64,000 nt of DNA from Comamonas halotolerans (GTDB lineage: Bacteria; Pseudomonadota; Gammaproteobacteria; Burkholderiales; Burkholderiaceae_C). The notes under the pieces were generated by a model. That model worked only from the letters and a program-made list of their open reading frames with translations. It made no database searches and was not told the DNA's origin. Shown here one piece after another: positions 19,384-28,002 of the stretch; the stretch's first letter is position 1; every line of letters begins with the position of its first letter. The stretch is taken from assembly GCF_030162935.1 (NCBI RefSeq), contig NZ_JASAUZ010000074.1, positions 1 to 64,000 on the forward strand, given 5' to 3'. A program made the position numbers and the translations under genes.

Positions 19384-19408
19384 AAAAAACAAGGCACGAA
19401 TTCGTGCC
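19384..19408 (-). promoter_or_regulatory. Terminator-like hairpin in the leader of the phosphohexomutase gene
   Basis: A perfect 16-bp palindrome, GGCACGAATTCGTGCC (19393-19408), is followed on the minus strand by TTGTTTTTTG. It ends about 22 bp ahead of the GTG start codon. The shape is that of an intrinsic terminator inside a 5' leader, which would suit attenuation; it could also be an operator, or stop antisense transcription coming from the plus-strand genes. No leader peptide was identified. Confidence 0.5.
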
Positions 19409-19695
19409 CGGTGCCATTTTAGTAGCGTCCCCAAGGGGTGGTGACAAGTCACCAGTACAACTCTTGCAAGACGAGTAAGGAGCGGCTATCACAAAATTAG
19501 TCCTTTAAAACTTTTGCGCCAGATATGGCTCGAGCGTCAAGGCAATATTTAAACAGTACCCACACCGCACCAATTTCTGCTTCCATCTCCACAAAGCAGT
19601 GCTTTCGTAAACAAAAACCTCTGTTAGAGCCTAACCCTAGGCAGTAAGCAGCCTGAACTTCCCTATCGTTGCTTTCAGATCAACGAAAGGAATGC

Positions 19696-20649
19696 ATGAA
19701 CAACTTGCTGCGCACATTGGTTATGGGTTCTGCTTTTACTGCAACGCTGGCTTGGTCTTCAGAATGGCCTGCACGTCCAATCACCATCGTGGTTCCAGCA
19801 GCTGCCGGTGGTACCACGGATATTGCCGCGCGCGTGCTGGCCGAAAAAATGGGGAAAGACCTTGGCACCTCGATCGTCATCGAAAACAAGGGCGGCGGTG
19901 GGGGCAGCATAGGCACGGCACAGGTGGCTCGTGCTGCGCCCGATGGTTACACCCTCCTCATGGGCAATATTGGGCCTGTGGCCATCAACTTCAGTCTGTA
20001 CAAAAACCTGAGCTACAAGCCCACCGATCTGCGCGGCATTACCAACGTCATTTCTGTTCCCAATATTCTGGTGGTGCACAACGAGTCACCCGTTAAAGAT
20101 GTTAAAGACCTGATCGCCCTGGCTAAAACTCGCACCTTGAATGTTGCCACCTCTGGCACTGGACAGTCGCCGCATATGTCGTCCGAGATGTTTCGGCAAA
20201 AAGCAGGTATCGAGGTAACGCTCGTGCCCTTTACCGGCGCAGCTCCGGCTGTAACTGCGCTGCTTGGTCAGCAGGTGGATTACATGATCGACAACCTGCC
20301 CAGTTCCATGCCACATATCAAGTCAGGCAAATTCCGTGCACTGGCCATCACCAGTGGCCAACGTGCACAGCAGCTGCCTGACATCCCCACCATGACAGAA
20401 GCGGGAGTTCCCATGCAGGTGACGGCATGGTTTGGATTACTGGCACCTTCAGGCACGCCCGACGCCATCGTCGAAAAAGTACAGCGAACAGCACGCAAAG
20501 CCATGGAAACCCCAGAAGTGCGGCAGAAGTTTGCCGATCTGGGTGGCGTGCCCGGTGGTGAGTCGCCAGCGCAATACGACGCTTTTATTGATCAAGAGCG
20601 CAAAAACTGGGCTCAGATCGTCAAGGCCTCAGGCATCACCTTGGACTAA
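19696..20649 (+). CDS. Bug/TctC-family solute-binding receptor 1
   Basis: A 317-residue periplasmic receptor of the tripartite tricarboxylate transporter (TTT) family. A signal peptide of about 22 residues ends near LAWSSEWPARP, and the family loop AAGGTTDIAAR follows. The ATG at 19696 has AAAGGA five bases ahead, which decides it over an upstream frame start. It binds a carboxylate in known relatives; the ligand here is unknown. No TctA/TctB membrane genes are nearby. It leads a probable operon with a CoA ligase, a second Bug receptor and a PaaI thioesterase, which ties uptake or sensing to CoA activation of the same acid. Confidence 0.92.
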   Translation: MNNLLRTLVMGSAFTATLAWSSEWPARPITIVVPAAAGGTTDIAARVLAEKMGKDLGTSIVIENKGGGGGSIGTAQVARAAPDGYTLLMGNIGPVAINFSLYKNLSYKPTDLRGITNVISVPNILVVHNESPVKDVKDLIALAKTRTLNVATSGTGQSPHMSSEMFRQKAGIEVTLVPFTGAAPAVTALLGQQVDYMIDNLPSSMPHIKSGKFRALAITSGQRAQQLPDIPTMTEAGVPMQVTAWFGLLAPSGTPDAIVEKVQRTARKAMETPEVRQKFADLGGVPGGESPAQYDAFIDQERKNWAQIVKASGITLD

Positions 20650-20761
20650 CTCCCTGGCAAAGCTGTTCCTGCAGAGTTTTGCTTGTCAGATGTGCTCATC
20701 CACCCTTTTTTGCATCGTTATGCCGCAGGCATTGAACCGCAGCCACTTATTTCTCTTCACC

Positions 20762-22330
20762 ATGTCCATTCACCCTGATGACCTGCTCACGCAAACTTTC
20801 GGTTCCCTACCTGATCTGCTAGCACAACAAGCCAAGCACTCTCCGCAGAAAACGGCTTTGGTGCTGGATGCGCAACAACTGAGTTTTGAAGCACTGAATA
20901 CCGGTGTTGACCGTGTGGCCTGCGCTTTACAGCGCCAAAGAGTGCAGCCTGGAGATGTGATTGCGATATGTGCCAACACCTCCATCCCCTACGTGCTGGC
21001 TTACTTTGGCACTCTGCGTGCAGGCGCAGTTGTAGCCCCTTTGGCACCGTCATCTACGGCGGCGCATCTCAGTGCCATGCTGGAAAACTCCGGTGCCACC
21101 GTGATCATGCGAGACAGGGCGATCGCAGATACTTGGCCCCTGGCTGCCTCCACTGACTTGCAATGCGTTGCGCTGGATGACGCGCCACAAGCAGGACAAC
21201 CATGGAGCCAGTGGCTCGCACCTGAGGGCAGTGTGCCCACGCCTGTTCAACCCAAACCTGACTGGCCCTTCAACCTGATTTACTCCTCAGGCACAACGGG
21301 GGTGCCCAAAGGCATCGTGCAATCTTGGGGCATGCGCTGGTCACACCTGCAACGTGCCATCCACAACGGCTATGGTCCGCAGGCCGTTTCTCTGTGCGCC
21401 ACACCGCTTTATTCCAACACCACCCTGGTGGCAGCGCTGCCCACGCTGGCGCTGGGCGGCACACTGGTGCTGATGCAAAAGTTTGATTGCAGCCGCTATC
21501 TCCAGCTTGCACAGGAGCACCACGCCACCCACTCCATGCTGGTGCCCGTGCAATACCAGCGCCTGATGCGCAGTCCAGACTTTGATGCCAGCCTGATACC
21601 TGCGCTGCAGCACAAGTTCTGCACCAGTGCGCCATTTCATCCCACACTTAAAGAAGAAATACTGCGCCGCTGGCCTGGCAAACTCATTGAGTACTACGGA
21701 CTCACCGAAGGTGGGGTGCGCTGCGAATTGCACTGCCATGAATTTCCCCACAAGTTGCACACCGTAGGCCGTGCGGGTCCTGGTGCCGATATTCGCTTCA
21801 TTGATGAGTCGGGCAAGGAGCTAGCTCCGGGTGAACAGGGTGAAATCGTGGGCCGCTCAGCGGGAATGATGACGGGCTACTACCGTCTGCCAGAAAAAAC
21901 CCAGGAAGCGGAGTGGTTCAGCCCCGATGGCCAACGCTTTATTCGCAGTGGAGACGTGGGCAGCATGGATGCCGACGGGTTCATCGTGCTGGGCGACCGC
22001 AAGAAAGACATGATCATCACAGGTGGCTTCAATGTATATCCGAGTGACATTGAAGCCGTGCTGCGCATGCATCCCGATGTGCAGGAATGCGCTGTGATTG
22101 GTGTTCCCAGCGAGGAATGGGGGGAAACACCTGTGGCCTATGTGGTGCAGCACCCTGAGACGCACTGCACAGAAGCTCAGTTGCAGCACTGGCTCAACGA
22201 GCGCTTGGGCAAGACCCAGCGTGTGGCTGCACTGCGGCTGACCGATACCTTGCCTCGCAGCGAAATTGGCAAGGTGCTCAAACGCGAGTTGCGCGAGATT
22301 TATCTGCAATCTCTCACAGCAACGCACTGA
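20762..22330 (+). CDS. AMP-forming acyl-CoA synthetase (class I adenylate-forming)
   Basis: A 522-residue ligase that activates a carboxylic acid with ATP and CoA. The phosphate loop is IYSSGTTGVPKGIV, the A5 motif YYGLTEGG, the hinge region DRKKDMIITGGFNVYPSD, and the catalytic lysine lies in PRSEIGKVLKREL. The acid substrate is unknown, but its place between two Bug receptor genes suggests that it acts on the transported compound. The ATG at 20762 fits the family start; no clear ribosome-binding site is seen, and an in-frame ATG at 20719 is possible. Confidence 0.9.
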   Translation: MSIHPDDLLTQTFGSLPDLLAQQAKHSPQKTALVLDAQQLSFEALNTGVDRVACALQRQRVQPGDVIAICANTSIPYVLAYFGTLRAGAVVAPLAPSSTAAHLSAMLENSGATVIMRDRAIADTWPLAASTDLQCVALDDAPQAGQPWSQWLAPEGSVPTPVQPKPDWPFNLIYSSGTTGVPKGIVQSWGMRWSHLQRAIHNGYGPQAVSLCATPLYSNTTLVAALPTLALGGTLVLMQKFDCSRYLQLAQEHHATHSMLVPVQYQRLMRSPDFDASLIPALQHKFCTSAPFHPTLKEEILRRWPGKLIEYYGLTEGGVRCELHCHEFPHKLHTVGRAGPGADIRFIDESGKELAPGEQGEIVGRSAGMMTGYYRLPEKTQEAEWFSPDGQRFIRSGDVGSMDADGFIVLGDRKKDMIITGGFNVYPSDIEAVLRMHPDVQECAVIGVPSEEWGETPVAYVVQHPETHCTEAQLQHWLNERLGKTQRVAALRLTDTLPRSEIGKVLKRELREIYLQSLTATH

Positions 22331-22403
22331 GCTTCACCCTCTTTCTCCATGCGCCGCCCCCGTGCGGCCTCCCCTGCCAGCCATCACTTCAAGTGAGGTT
22401 CCC

Positions 22404-23384
22404 ATGTCCAAAGCTATGTCCCGCCGCGCCTTTCTGACTGCAGCACTGGCCGCCACCTCCTTGGCCGCTCCCTCTGCCTTCGCCCAGGAATGGCCCAGCA
22501 AACCGATTCAGCTTGTCATTCCGTATCCACCTGGAGGCAGCGCCGAGCTGCTGGCACGCCCTTTGGCGTTGCAATTACAGCAACAGCTAGGCCAGCCCGT
22601 GGTTCTCGAATACAAGGCAGGCGCTGGTGGCACCGTGGCCTCGCAATATGTAGCGCGCGCCAAACCCGATGGACATACCATCTTGATGGTGCTGGCTGCA
22701 CATGCCATCAACGACAGTCTTTACCCCAAGCTGCCCTACGACACACGCAAAGACTTCACGCCAGTGTCGCTGGTGGCGAACCTGCCCATGATTGTGGTTG
22801 CCAGCAACAAACTTGCTGCACGCGATATCCCCGCCCTGATTAAGGCGGCCCAAGCCGAGCCAGGGGTGCTCACTTTTGGTTCGGCAGGCAATGGCAATAC
22901 CGGACATCTTGCTGGAGAGCTGTTCAGCAGCAGCGCAGGCGTCAAAATGACGCATGTCCCCTACAAAGGGAGCGCAGGCGTTGTAAACGCCATGCTTGCA
23001 GGTGATATTCACCTGACATTCGACAGCATTTCCACCTCCATGCCACACGTTCGCAGTGGTCGCATGCACGCCATTGCTGTCACCAGCAAGCAGCGCTCTG
23101 CGCTTGCGCCAGAAGTGCCTACCGTCCAGGAGCAAGGGTTGAAGGACTTCGATATCAATGGCTGGTACGCCATCATTGGCCCGGCACAGCTACCTGCATC
23201 CATCAGCCAGCGATTGAGTATTGAAATTGCCAAAGCCGTCGCCACGCCACAACTGCAGCAGCAAATGACTGCCGCAGGCTATGAAGCCGTAGGCTCCAGC
23301 CCCGCAGAGCTGGAAAAACACATTGACCAGGAGATACAGCGCTGGTCTGCCGTGGTGAAATCCACTGGTGCCCGTATTGACTAA
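22404..23384 (+). CDS. Bug/TctC-family solute-binding receptor 2
   Basis: A 326-residue periplasmic receptor with a signal peptide that starts MSKAMSRRAFLTAALAA, an RR-containing n-region compatible with Tat or Sec export, and probable cleavage at AFAQE. The family loop is PPGGSAELLARPLA, where aspartate is replaced by glutamate compared with receptor 1. GTGAGG lies ahead of the ATG. It lies 73 bp behind the CoA ligase gene and is followed directly by a thioesterase gene, in one probable transcript. The ligand is unknown. Confidence 0.92.
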   Translation: MSKAMSRRAFLTAALAATSLAAPSAFAQEWPSKPIQLVIPYPPGGSAELLARPLALQLQQQLGQPVVLEYKAGAGGTVASQYVARAKPDGHTILMVLAAHAINDSLYPKLPYDTRKDFTPVSLVANLPMIVVASNKLAARDIPALIKAAQAEPGVLTFGSAGNGNTGHLAGELFSSSAGVKMTHVPYKGSAGVVNAMLAGDIHLTFDSISTSMPHVRSGRMHAIAVTSKQRSALAPEVPTVQEQGLKDFDINGWYAIIGPAQLPASISQRLSIEIAKAVATPQLQQQMTAAGYEAVGSSPAELEKHIDQEIQRWSAVVKSTGARID

Positions 23385-23408
23385 GTGAATGACTTTTTAT
23401 TTCCATCC

Positions 23409-23885
23409 ATGAGTACACAGACCACCTCCGCTGCTATTGATAACACTGTTCTGGACCCCACCCGCTATGCCAACGCAGCTGACGGTGTGCTGTTTGGTCT
23501 GCCCATGCCCATGTCCCGCGTGATGGCGTTCAGGGGCGAACGCATTGGTGAAGATAGCGCGCAAATCCGCATGGCTTTTCAAGCCGAGCAAGCCAATAGC
23601 CGGGGTGAAGTACACGGTGGCTCCATTGCCACATTGCTGGACTGTGCCCTGGCCTCGGCTTGCCGCGCCCACGACCCAGAAGCCTACGGCGTGGCAACCA
23701 TTGATCTGTGCCTGCACTATGTCAGTGCCGGCTCCGGTGACTTGATTGCCACCGCACGCTGTGAGCGTCGTGGCCGCTCAATCAGCTTTGCGCGTGGTGA
23801 AGTGCGCATGCAAGACGGCACCTTGGTGGCCATGGCCACGGGCTCTTTCAAACTCATCTTGCGCCAACCAGCACCCGTGAACTGA
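23409..23885 (+). CDS. PaaI-family hotdog thioesterase
   Basis: A 158-residue hotdog-fold thioesterase. The segment NSRGEVHGGSIATLLDCALA carries the HGG motif and the acidic residue typical of PaaI-type acyl-CoA thioesterases. It would release acid from stalled acyl-CoA and free CoA. The ATG at 23409 is preferred; an in-frame GTG at 23385, directly behind the receptor stop codon, is possible. It is the last gene of the unit that begins at 19696. A hairpin without a T-run follows at about 24013-24044. Confidence 0.88.
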   Translation: MSTQTTSAAIDNTVLDPTRYANAADGVLFGLPMPMSRVMAFRGERIGEDSAQIRMAFQAEQANSRGEVHGGSIATLLDCALASACRAHDPEAYGVATIDLCLHYVSAGSGDLIATARCERRGRSISFARGEVRMQDGTLVAMATGSFKLILRQPAPVN

Positions 23886-24063
23886 CCACTCGCTGTATTG
23901 CATTGCAGGAATGCCACTCCCGCATCAGGCGGAACATGAACAGAGAAAAGATTGCCCTATCGAGCCGCCGTCCGCAAGCTCTGAGCAAGCATGCTACCGG
24001 ACGGCGTAGCATCTTCCCCAACCAAGCAGTGCTCGCGGGGGAAGCCGGTAGTGCAATACGCTA

Positions 24064-25428
24064 CTAGTTCAGCAACTTCGCAACACGCTCCCACTGGGCC
24101 ACTTGCCACAGCAGTTCAATCGATGTTTGTGCCTGATTTGCAGTGACGGCTCCCCCGTAAGCTGCCAGTCGCAAGGCCTTGTCCGTAATCTCCGCTCGCG
24201 ACAGGGTGTTGCCCGGGTCTCCCTTGGGCTCGTCCACGCGCCCTTGCAGCGTGCGTCCGTCCACGGTCTGCACGGTGACCTTGCCAATCCAGCGCTGCGG
24301 ATAGGCAGCATCCACTTCAGCGTCCAGCACCATCTGCACTTTCTCACGCACAGCCACAGTCTCCGGCGCTTGAAAGTGCGCGTCAAACTCGGTCAAACCC
24401 GCAAACCCAAAGCGTGCAGCCAGTGCCAGCACCGTTCCCATGGAAAACTTGCTCTGGTGCACCGTGCTGGGGCTCACAACGGGGCCCAGCACATCGATGG
24501 CACCCTGGTGCACATGGCAGGTGATATGCGCAATGTCTGCCACTTGCAGCTTGTTTTGCTGCATGACCTGCAGCAGTGCGTCTGCCGCAGGATGCGTGTG
24601 GCGGCAGGACGCGTGCCACTTGAAGCTGGTCTCTGCCGTGGCCCAGCGTGTGCCCAGACCGTCGGTGAGTTTGGCTGGGCTGGCATCCTGGCTCATGCCT
24701 GCCGCCAGGCCTTGCGGGCCGGTGAAGATGTCCTGCGCGCCGGTAAAGCCATCCTGGGCCAGATACGCAGCCATCAGACCTGCGCTGGCGGCGTGTGCGG
24801 TGTGCAGCTGCTTGCTGTCGGCAGCGGTGCGCAAAAATTCCCACAGACCTGCCGATTGCGTGCCCGCAGAACCCAGCGCATGCTGCATTTGCAAGGGCGT
24901 CAGGCCCAGCAAATTGCCCACAGCAGCGGCGGCAGCCAGCGTGCCCGCCGTGCCGGTGGTGTGGAAGATCTTGTAGTGGCTGCGGCCAAGAAACTCGCCC
25001 ACGCGAATGCCCACCTCATAGCCTGCCACGCAGGCTGCCATGAGTTGCGCACCGCTGGCACCGATGCTTTGCGCCACCGCGACCGCAGGTGGGAACACCA
25101 CGGCCGCAGGGTGAAACACCGAGCCGTTGTGCACATCGTCCTGCTCAGCCACGTGTGAGGCAGCCGCATTGGCCATGGCTGCCATCATGGGCGAGGTGGT
25201 GGCGCCTTGGGCAATCACTTCGCTGGCACCAGAGGCCGGCCCTTGCGACAGCGCAAAGCGGCAGATGCTTTGCACCGGGCGTGCACTTTGGCCTGCCAGT
25301 ACAGAGCCAAACCAATCCACCCACAGGTCTTCGGTTTTGCGTTGTACCGCTTCGGGCACATCGGCCCAGCGCAACTGGGCTGCAAAGGTGGCCAGTGGGT
25401 GGATCTGCACTGCTGTTTCATGTTTCAT
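24064..25428 (-). CDS. MmgE/PrpD-family protein
   Basis: A 454-residue protein of the MmgE/PrpD family, whose members include 2-methylcitrate dehydratase, cis-aconitate decarboxylase and several epimerase- or dehydratase-like enzymes. The segments HVAEQDDVHNGSVFHP and WHASCRHTHPAADALL match the active-site regions of the family. AAGGA lies ahead of the ATG. It follows an acyl-CoA dehydrogenase gene by 67 bp on the same strand. Its reaction cannot be assigned; a hydro-lyase acting on a polycarboxylate or CoA-linked intermediate of the island is an inference. Confidence 0.85.
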   Translation of the reverse strand: MKHETAVQIHPLATFAAQLRWADVPEAVQRKTEDLWVDWFGSVLAGQSARPVQSICRFALSQGPASGASEVIAQGATTSPMMAAMANAAASHVAEQDDVHNGSVFHPAAVVFPPAVAVAQSIGASGAQLMAACVAGYEVGIRVGEFLGRSHYKIFHTTGTAGTLAAAAAVGNLLGLTPLQMQHALGSAGTQSAGLWEFLRTAADSKQLHTAHAASAGLMAAYLAQDGFTGAQDIFTGPQGLAAGMSQDASPAKLTDGLGTRWATAETSFKWHASCRHTHPAADALLQVMQQNKLQVADIAHITCHVHQGAIDVLGPVVSPSTVHQSKFSMGTVLALAARFGFAGLTEFDAHFQAPETVAVREKVQMVLDAEVDAAYPQRWIGKVTVQTVDGRTLQGRVDEPKGDPGNTLSRAEITDKALRLAAYGGAVTANQAQTSIELLWQVAQWERVAKLLN

Positions 25429-25495
25429 AGGTGTTTCCTTGGCAGCTCAGCGGCTGCAAAGTCATGGGGCGCTTCACTTGGCTAGACAGAATTGG

Positions 25496-26662
25496 TCAGA
25501 ACGAACGTGGCAGGCCCAGCAGGTGCTCGGCCACGTAGGAGAAGATCAGGTTGGTGGAGATGGGCGCCACCTGGTACAGACGCGTTTCGCGGAATTTGCG
25601 CTCCACGTCGTACTCGCAGGCAAAGCCAAAACCACCGTGAAACTGCAGGCAGGCATTGGCCGCTTCCCAGCTGGCCTTGGCCGCCAGGTACTTGGCCATA
25701 TTGGCTTGCGCGCCCATGTGCTCGTGCTTGTCATACAGCTCACAGGCCTTCCAGCGCATCAGATTGGCGGCTTCCAGCTCGATAAAGGTCTCGGCAATCG
25801 GGAACTGCACGCCCTGGTTCTGCCCGATGGGGCGGCCAAACACGTTGCGATCCTTCACATACTTGGTCACGCGGTCCATGAACCAGTAGCCATCACCAAT
25901 GCATTCGGCGGCAATCAGTGTGCGCTCTGCGTTCAGACCATCAAGGATGTACTTGAAGCCCTTGCCTTCCTGTCCGATCAGGTTCTCGGCAGGAATCTCC
26001 AGGTCTTCAAAGAACAGCTCGTTGGTCTCGTGGTTGACCATGTTCGGGATGGGGCGCACGGTCATGCCCTTTTTCTCGGCCTCGCGCAGGTCCACCATGA
26101 AGATCGACATGCCTTCGCTCTTCTTGGTCACTTCGGCCAGTGGCGTGGTGCGCGCCAGCAAGATCATGAAGTCCGAGTGCTGGATGCGGCTGATCCAGAC
26201 CTTCTGGCCGTTGATGACGTATTTGTCGCCTTTCTTGACGGCGCTGGTCTTGATCTTGGTGGTGTCGGTGCCCGTGGTGGGCTCGGTCACGCCCATGGAT
26301 TGCAGACGCCACTCGCCCGATGCAATCTTGGGCAGGTACTTTTGCTTTTGCTCGGCAGAGCCGTGGCGCAGCAGTGTGCCCATGTTGTACATCTGGCCGT
26401 GGCAGGCTCCGGAGTTGCCACCGCAGCGGTTGATCTCTTCCATGATGACCGAGGCTTCGGTCAGTCCCAGGCCTGAGCCTCCGTACTCCTGTGGAATCAG
26501 CGCCGCCATCCAGCCCGCTTCGGTCAGTGCGTTGACGAATTGCTCCGGATAGGTTCGCGCTTCGTCCACTTTGCGGAAGTATTCATCTGGAAAAGCAGCG
26601 CACAGGTCACGGATCGCATCGCGGATTTCGTGGTGGTTGTTGGATTGGGTCAGCTCAATCAT
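25496..26662 (-). CDS. Acyl-CoA dehydrogenase 1, atypical active-site segment
   Basis: A 388-residue flavoprotein of the acyl-CoA dehydrogenase family. The FAD/substrate segments are MGVTEPTTGTDTTKI and KVWISRIQHSDF, and the C-terminal QFHGGFGFACEYDVERKFR is normal. The next segment reads LYQVAPISTNLI where medium-chain enzymes have YEGTxQIQ with the catalytic glutamate; the second dehydrogenase of this window keeps that glutamate. The base must therefore lie elsewhere, as in isovaleryl- and long-chain enzymes, or the enzyme is unusual. The ATG at 26662 fits the family start. It heads a minus-strand pair with MmgE/PrpD and is divergent from the SDR gene. Confidence 0.88.
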   Translation of the reverse strand: MIELTQSNNHHEIRDAIRDLCAAFPDEYFRKVDEARTYPEQFVNALTEAGWMAALIPQEYGGSGLGLTEASVIMEEINRCGGNSGACHGQMYNMGTLLRHGSAEQKQKYLPKIASGEWRLQSMGVTEPTTGTDTTKIKTSAVKKGDKYVINGQKVWISRIQHSDFMILLARTTPLAEVTKKSEGMSIFMVDLREAEKKGMTVRPIPNMVNHETNELFFEDLEIPAENLIGQEGKGFKYILDGLNAERTLIAAECIGDGYWFMDRVTKYVKDRNVFGRPIGQNQGVQFPIAETFIELEAANLMRWKACELYDKHEHMGAQANMAKYLAAKASWEAANACLQFHGGFGFACEYDVERKFRETRLYQVAPISTNLIFSYVAEHLLGLPRSF

Positions 26663-27066
26663 GGGTTGTCTTGAATGGATGGAAGTGAACCTTGCGGTCA
26701 GATCGCAACTGGCAATGGCACAGAGAAGACTTGAACAACGCACTTGCCAAAGCACGAGGGATGTACACGCTTTGAAATGAGCACGAGTTACACCTCTTGA
26801 AGCCATGCTCAACTGATAACGGCAGTAGTGCCTGTACAAGCAGCGCAAATTACCGCCATGGTTACAACAGCCGGGCGACAAGACAATCCATGTTTTTGAA
26901 AGCACGTCTTTGACACTGCCTAAGTGCAGGTGAAAGCACGCTGTACAACAAGCCAAACTTTCACAGAGACGAAGTCCTCCCTAGCCATTGTCAAATAGTG
27001 CTCAGGGCAGTTTGTCGGCATGCTCAACAATCAGCACTCGCAACAACAACCGAAGGAAGACAAGCC
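26663..27066. promoter_or_regulatory. Divergent intergenic region between dehydrogenase and SDR genes
   Basis: This 404-bp gap separates two divergent catabolic units and must hold promoters for both. A 10-bp sequence, TGAAAGCACG, occurs twice in the same orientation at 26897-26906 and 26931-26940, 34 bp apart (about three helical turns), and CTTTCA appears inverted near 26964. These could be binding sites for a shared regulator. No confident -35/-10 pair and no small gene were identified. Confidence 0.45.
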
Positions 27067-27984
27067 ATGACACAGAAAATGATGCAAGACAAAGTCGTAG
27101 TGGTCACCGGAGCCGGGGGTGGCATCGGCCGTGATATCGCTTTGGCAATGGCTGCCGCAGGCGCGAGAGTCGTGGTCAATGACATTGGCACTTCGACCAC
27201 GGGTGAAGGCACGGACGCTGGCCCAGCACAAAAAGTGGTGGACGAGATCAAGGCTGCAGGCGGTCAGGCCGTTGCCAACACTGACAGTGTCTCGGAAGCC
27301 AGCAGCGCCAGCAGCATCGTGCAATGTGCTGTGGATACCTTCGGTCGCATTGATGGCATTGTGAACAATGCCGGCATCTTGCGTGACCGCTTCTTCCACA
27401 AGATGAGTCTGGACGAATGGGACGCCGTGCTGAAGGTGCACCTGTACGGCAGCTACTACATGAGCCGTGCTGCTGCCAACCACTTCAAGGAGCAGGAAAG
27501 CGGCGCCCTGGTGCACATGACCTCCACTTCGGGCCTGATCGGCAACCTGGGGCAGGCCAACTATTCAGCCGCCAAGCTGGGCTTGACCGCTCTGTCCAAG
27601 AGCATTGCACTGGACATGGCCAAATTCAATGTGCGTTCCAACTGTATTGCGCCGTTTGCGTGGAGTCGCATGATTGGCTCCATCCCGACGGACACTCCAG
27701 AACAACAAGCACGTGTGGCCAAGATTCAGCAAATGACGCCCAACAAGATCGCGCCCCTGGCTGTGTACCTGCTGTCAGATGCCGCGCATGACGTCAATGC
27801 CCAGATCTTTGCCGTGCGCAACAACGAAATTTTCTTGATGAGCCAGCCAAGGCCACTGCGCTCGGTACACCGCAGCGAAGGCTGGACCCCGGAGTTCATC
27901 GCTGAGCACGGCATGCCAGCGCTGAAGGCGTCGTTTGTCCCCATGGACCGCTCAGCCGATGTGTTCAGCTGGGACCCCATCTAA
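27067..27984 (+). CDS. SDR oxidoreductase, (3R)-hydroxyacyl-CoA dehydrogenase type (HSD17B4-like)
   Basis: A 305-residue short-chain dehydrogenase. The NAD-binding TGAGGGIGRD, NNAG, the catalytic serine in TSTSGLIG and YSAAK are all present. The sequence pattern, especially VVVNDIGTSTTGEGTDAG and the long C-terminal part, resembles the dehydrogenase domain of peroxisomal multifunctional enzyme 2. The next gene is a MaoC-type hydratase, which is the second domain of that enzyme, so together they would perform the (R)-specific hydration and oxidation steps. GGAAG precedes the ATG at 27067. The acyl substrate is unknown. Confidence 0.88.
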   Translation: MTQKMMQDKVVVVTGAGGGIGRDIALAMAAAGARVVVNDIGTSTTGEGTDAGPAQKVVDEIKAAGGQAVANTDSVSEASSASSIVQCAVDTFGRIDGIVNNAGILRDRFFHKMSLDEWDAVLKVHLYGSYYMSRAAANHFKEQESGALVHMTSTSGLIGNLGQANYSAAKLGLTALSKSIALDMAKFNVRSNCIAPFAWSRMIGSIPTDTPEQQARVAKIQQMTPNKIAPLAVYLLSDAAHDVNAQIFAVRNNEIFLMSQPRPLRSVHRSEGWTPEFIAEHGMPALKASFVPMDRSADVFSWDPI

Positions 27985-28002
27985 GCAAGCGGGGGGTATT
28001 CC

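Noticed and set aside
18309-19478. 389-codon open frame on the plus strand
   Set aside because: It is antisense to the phosphohexomutase gene and has no recognisable domain.
24013-24044. CTTCCCC/GGGGAAG hairpin behind the PaaI gene
   Set aside because: The loop is 18 bases and no T-run follows, so a terminator is not supported.
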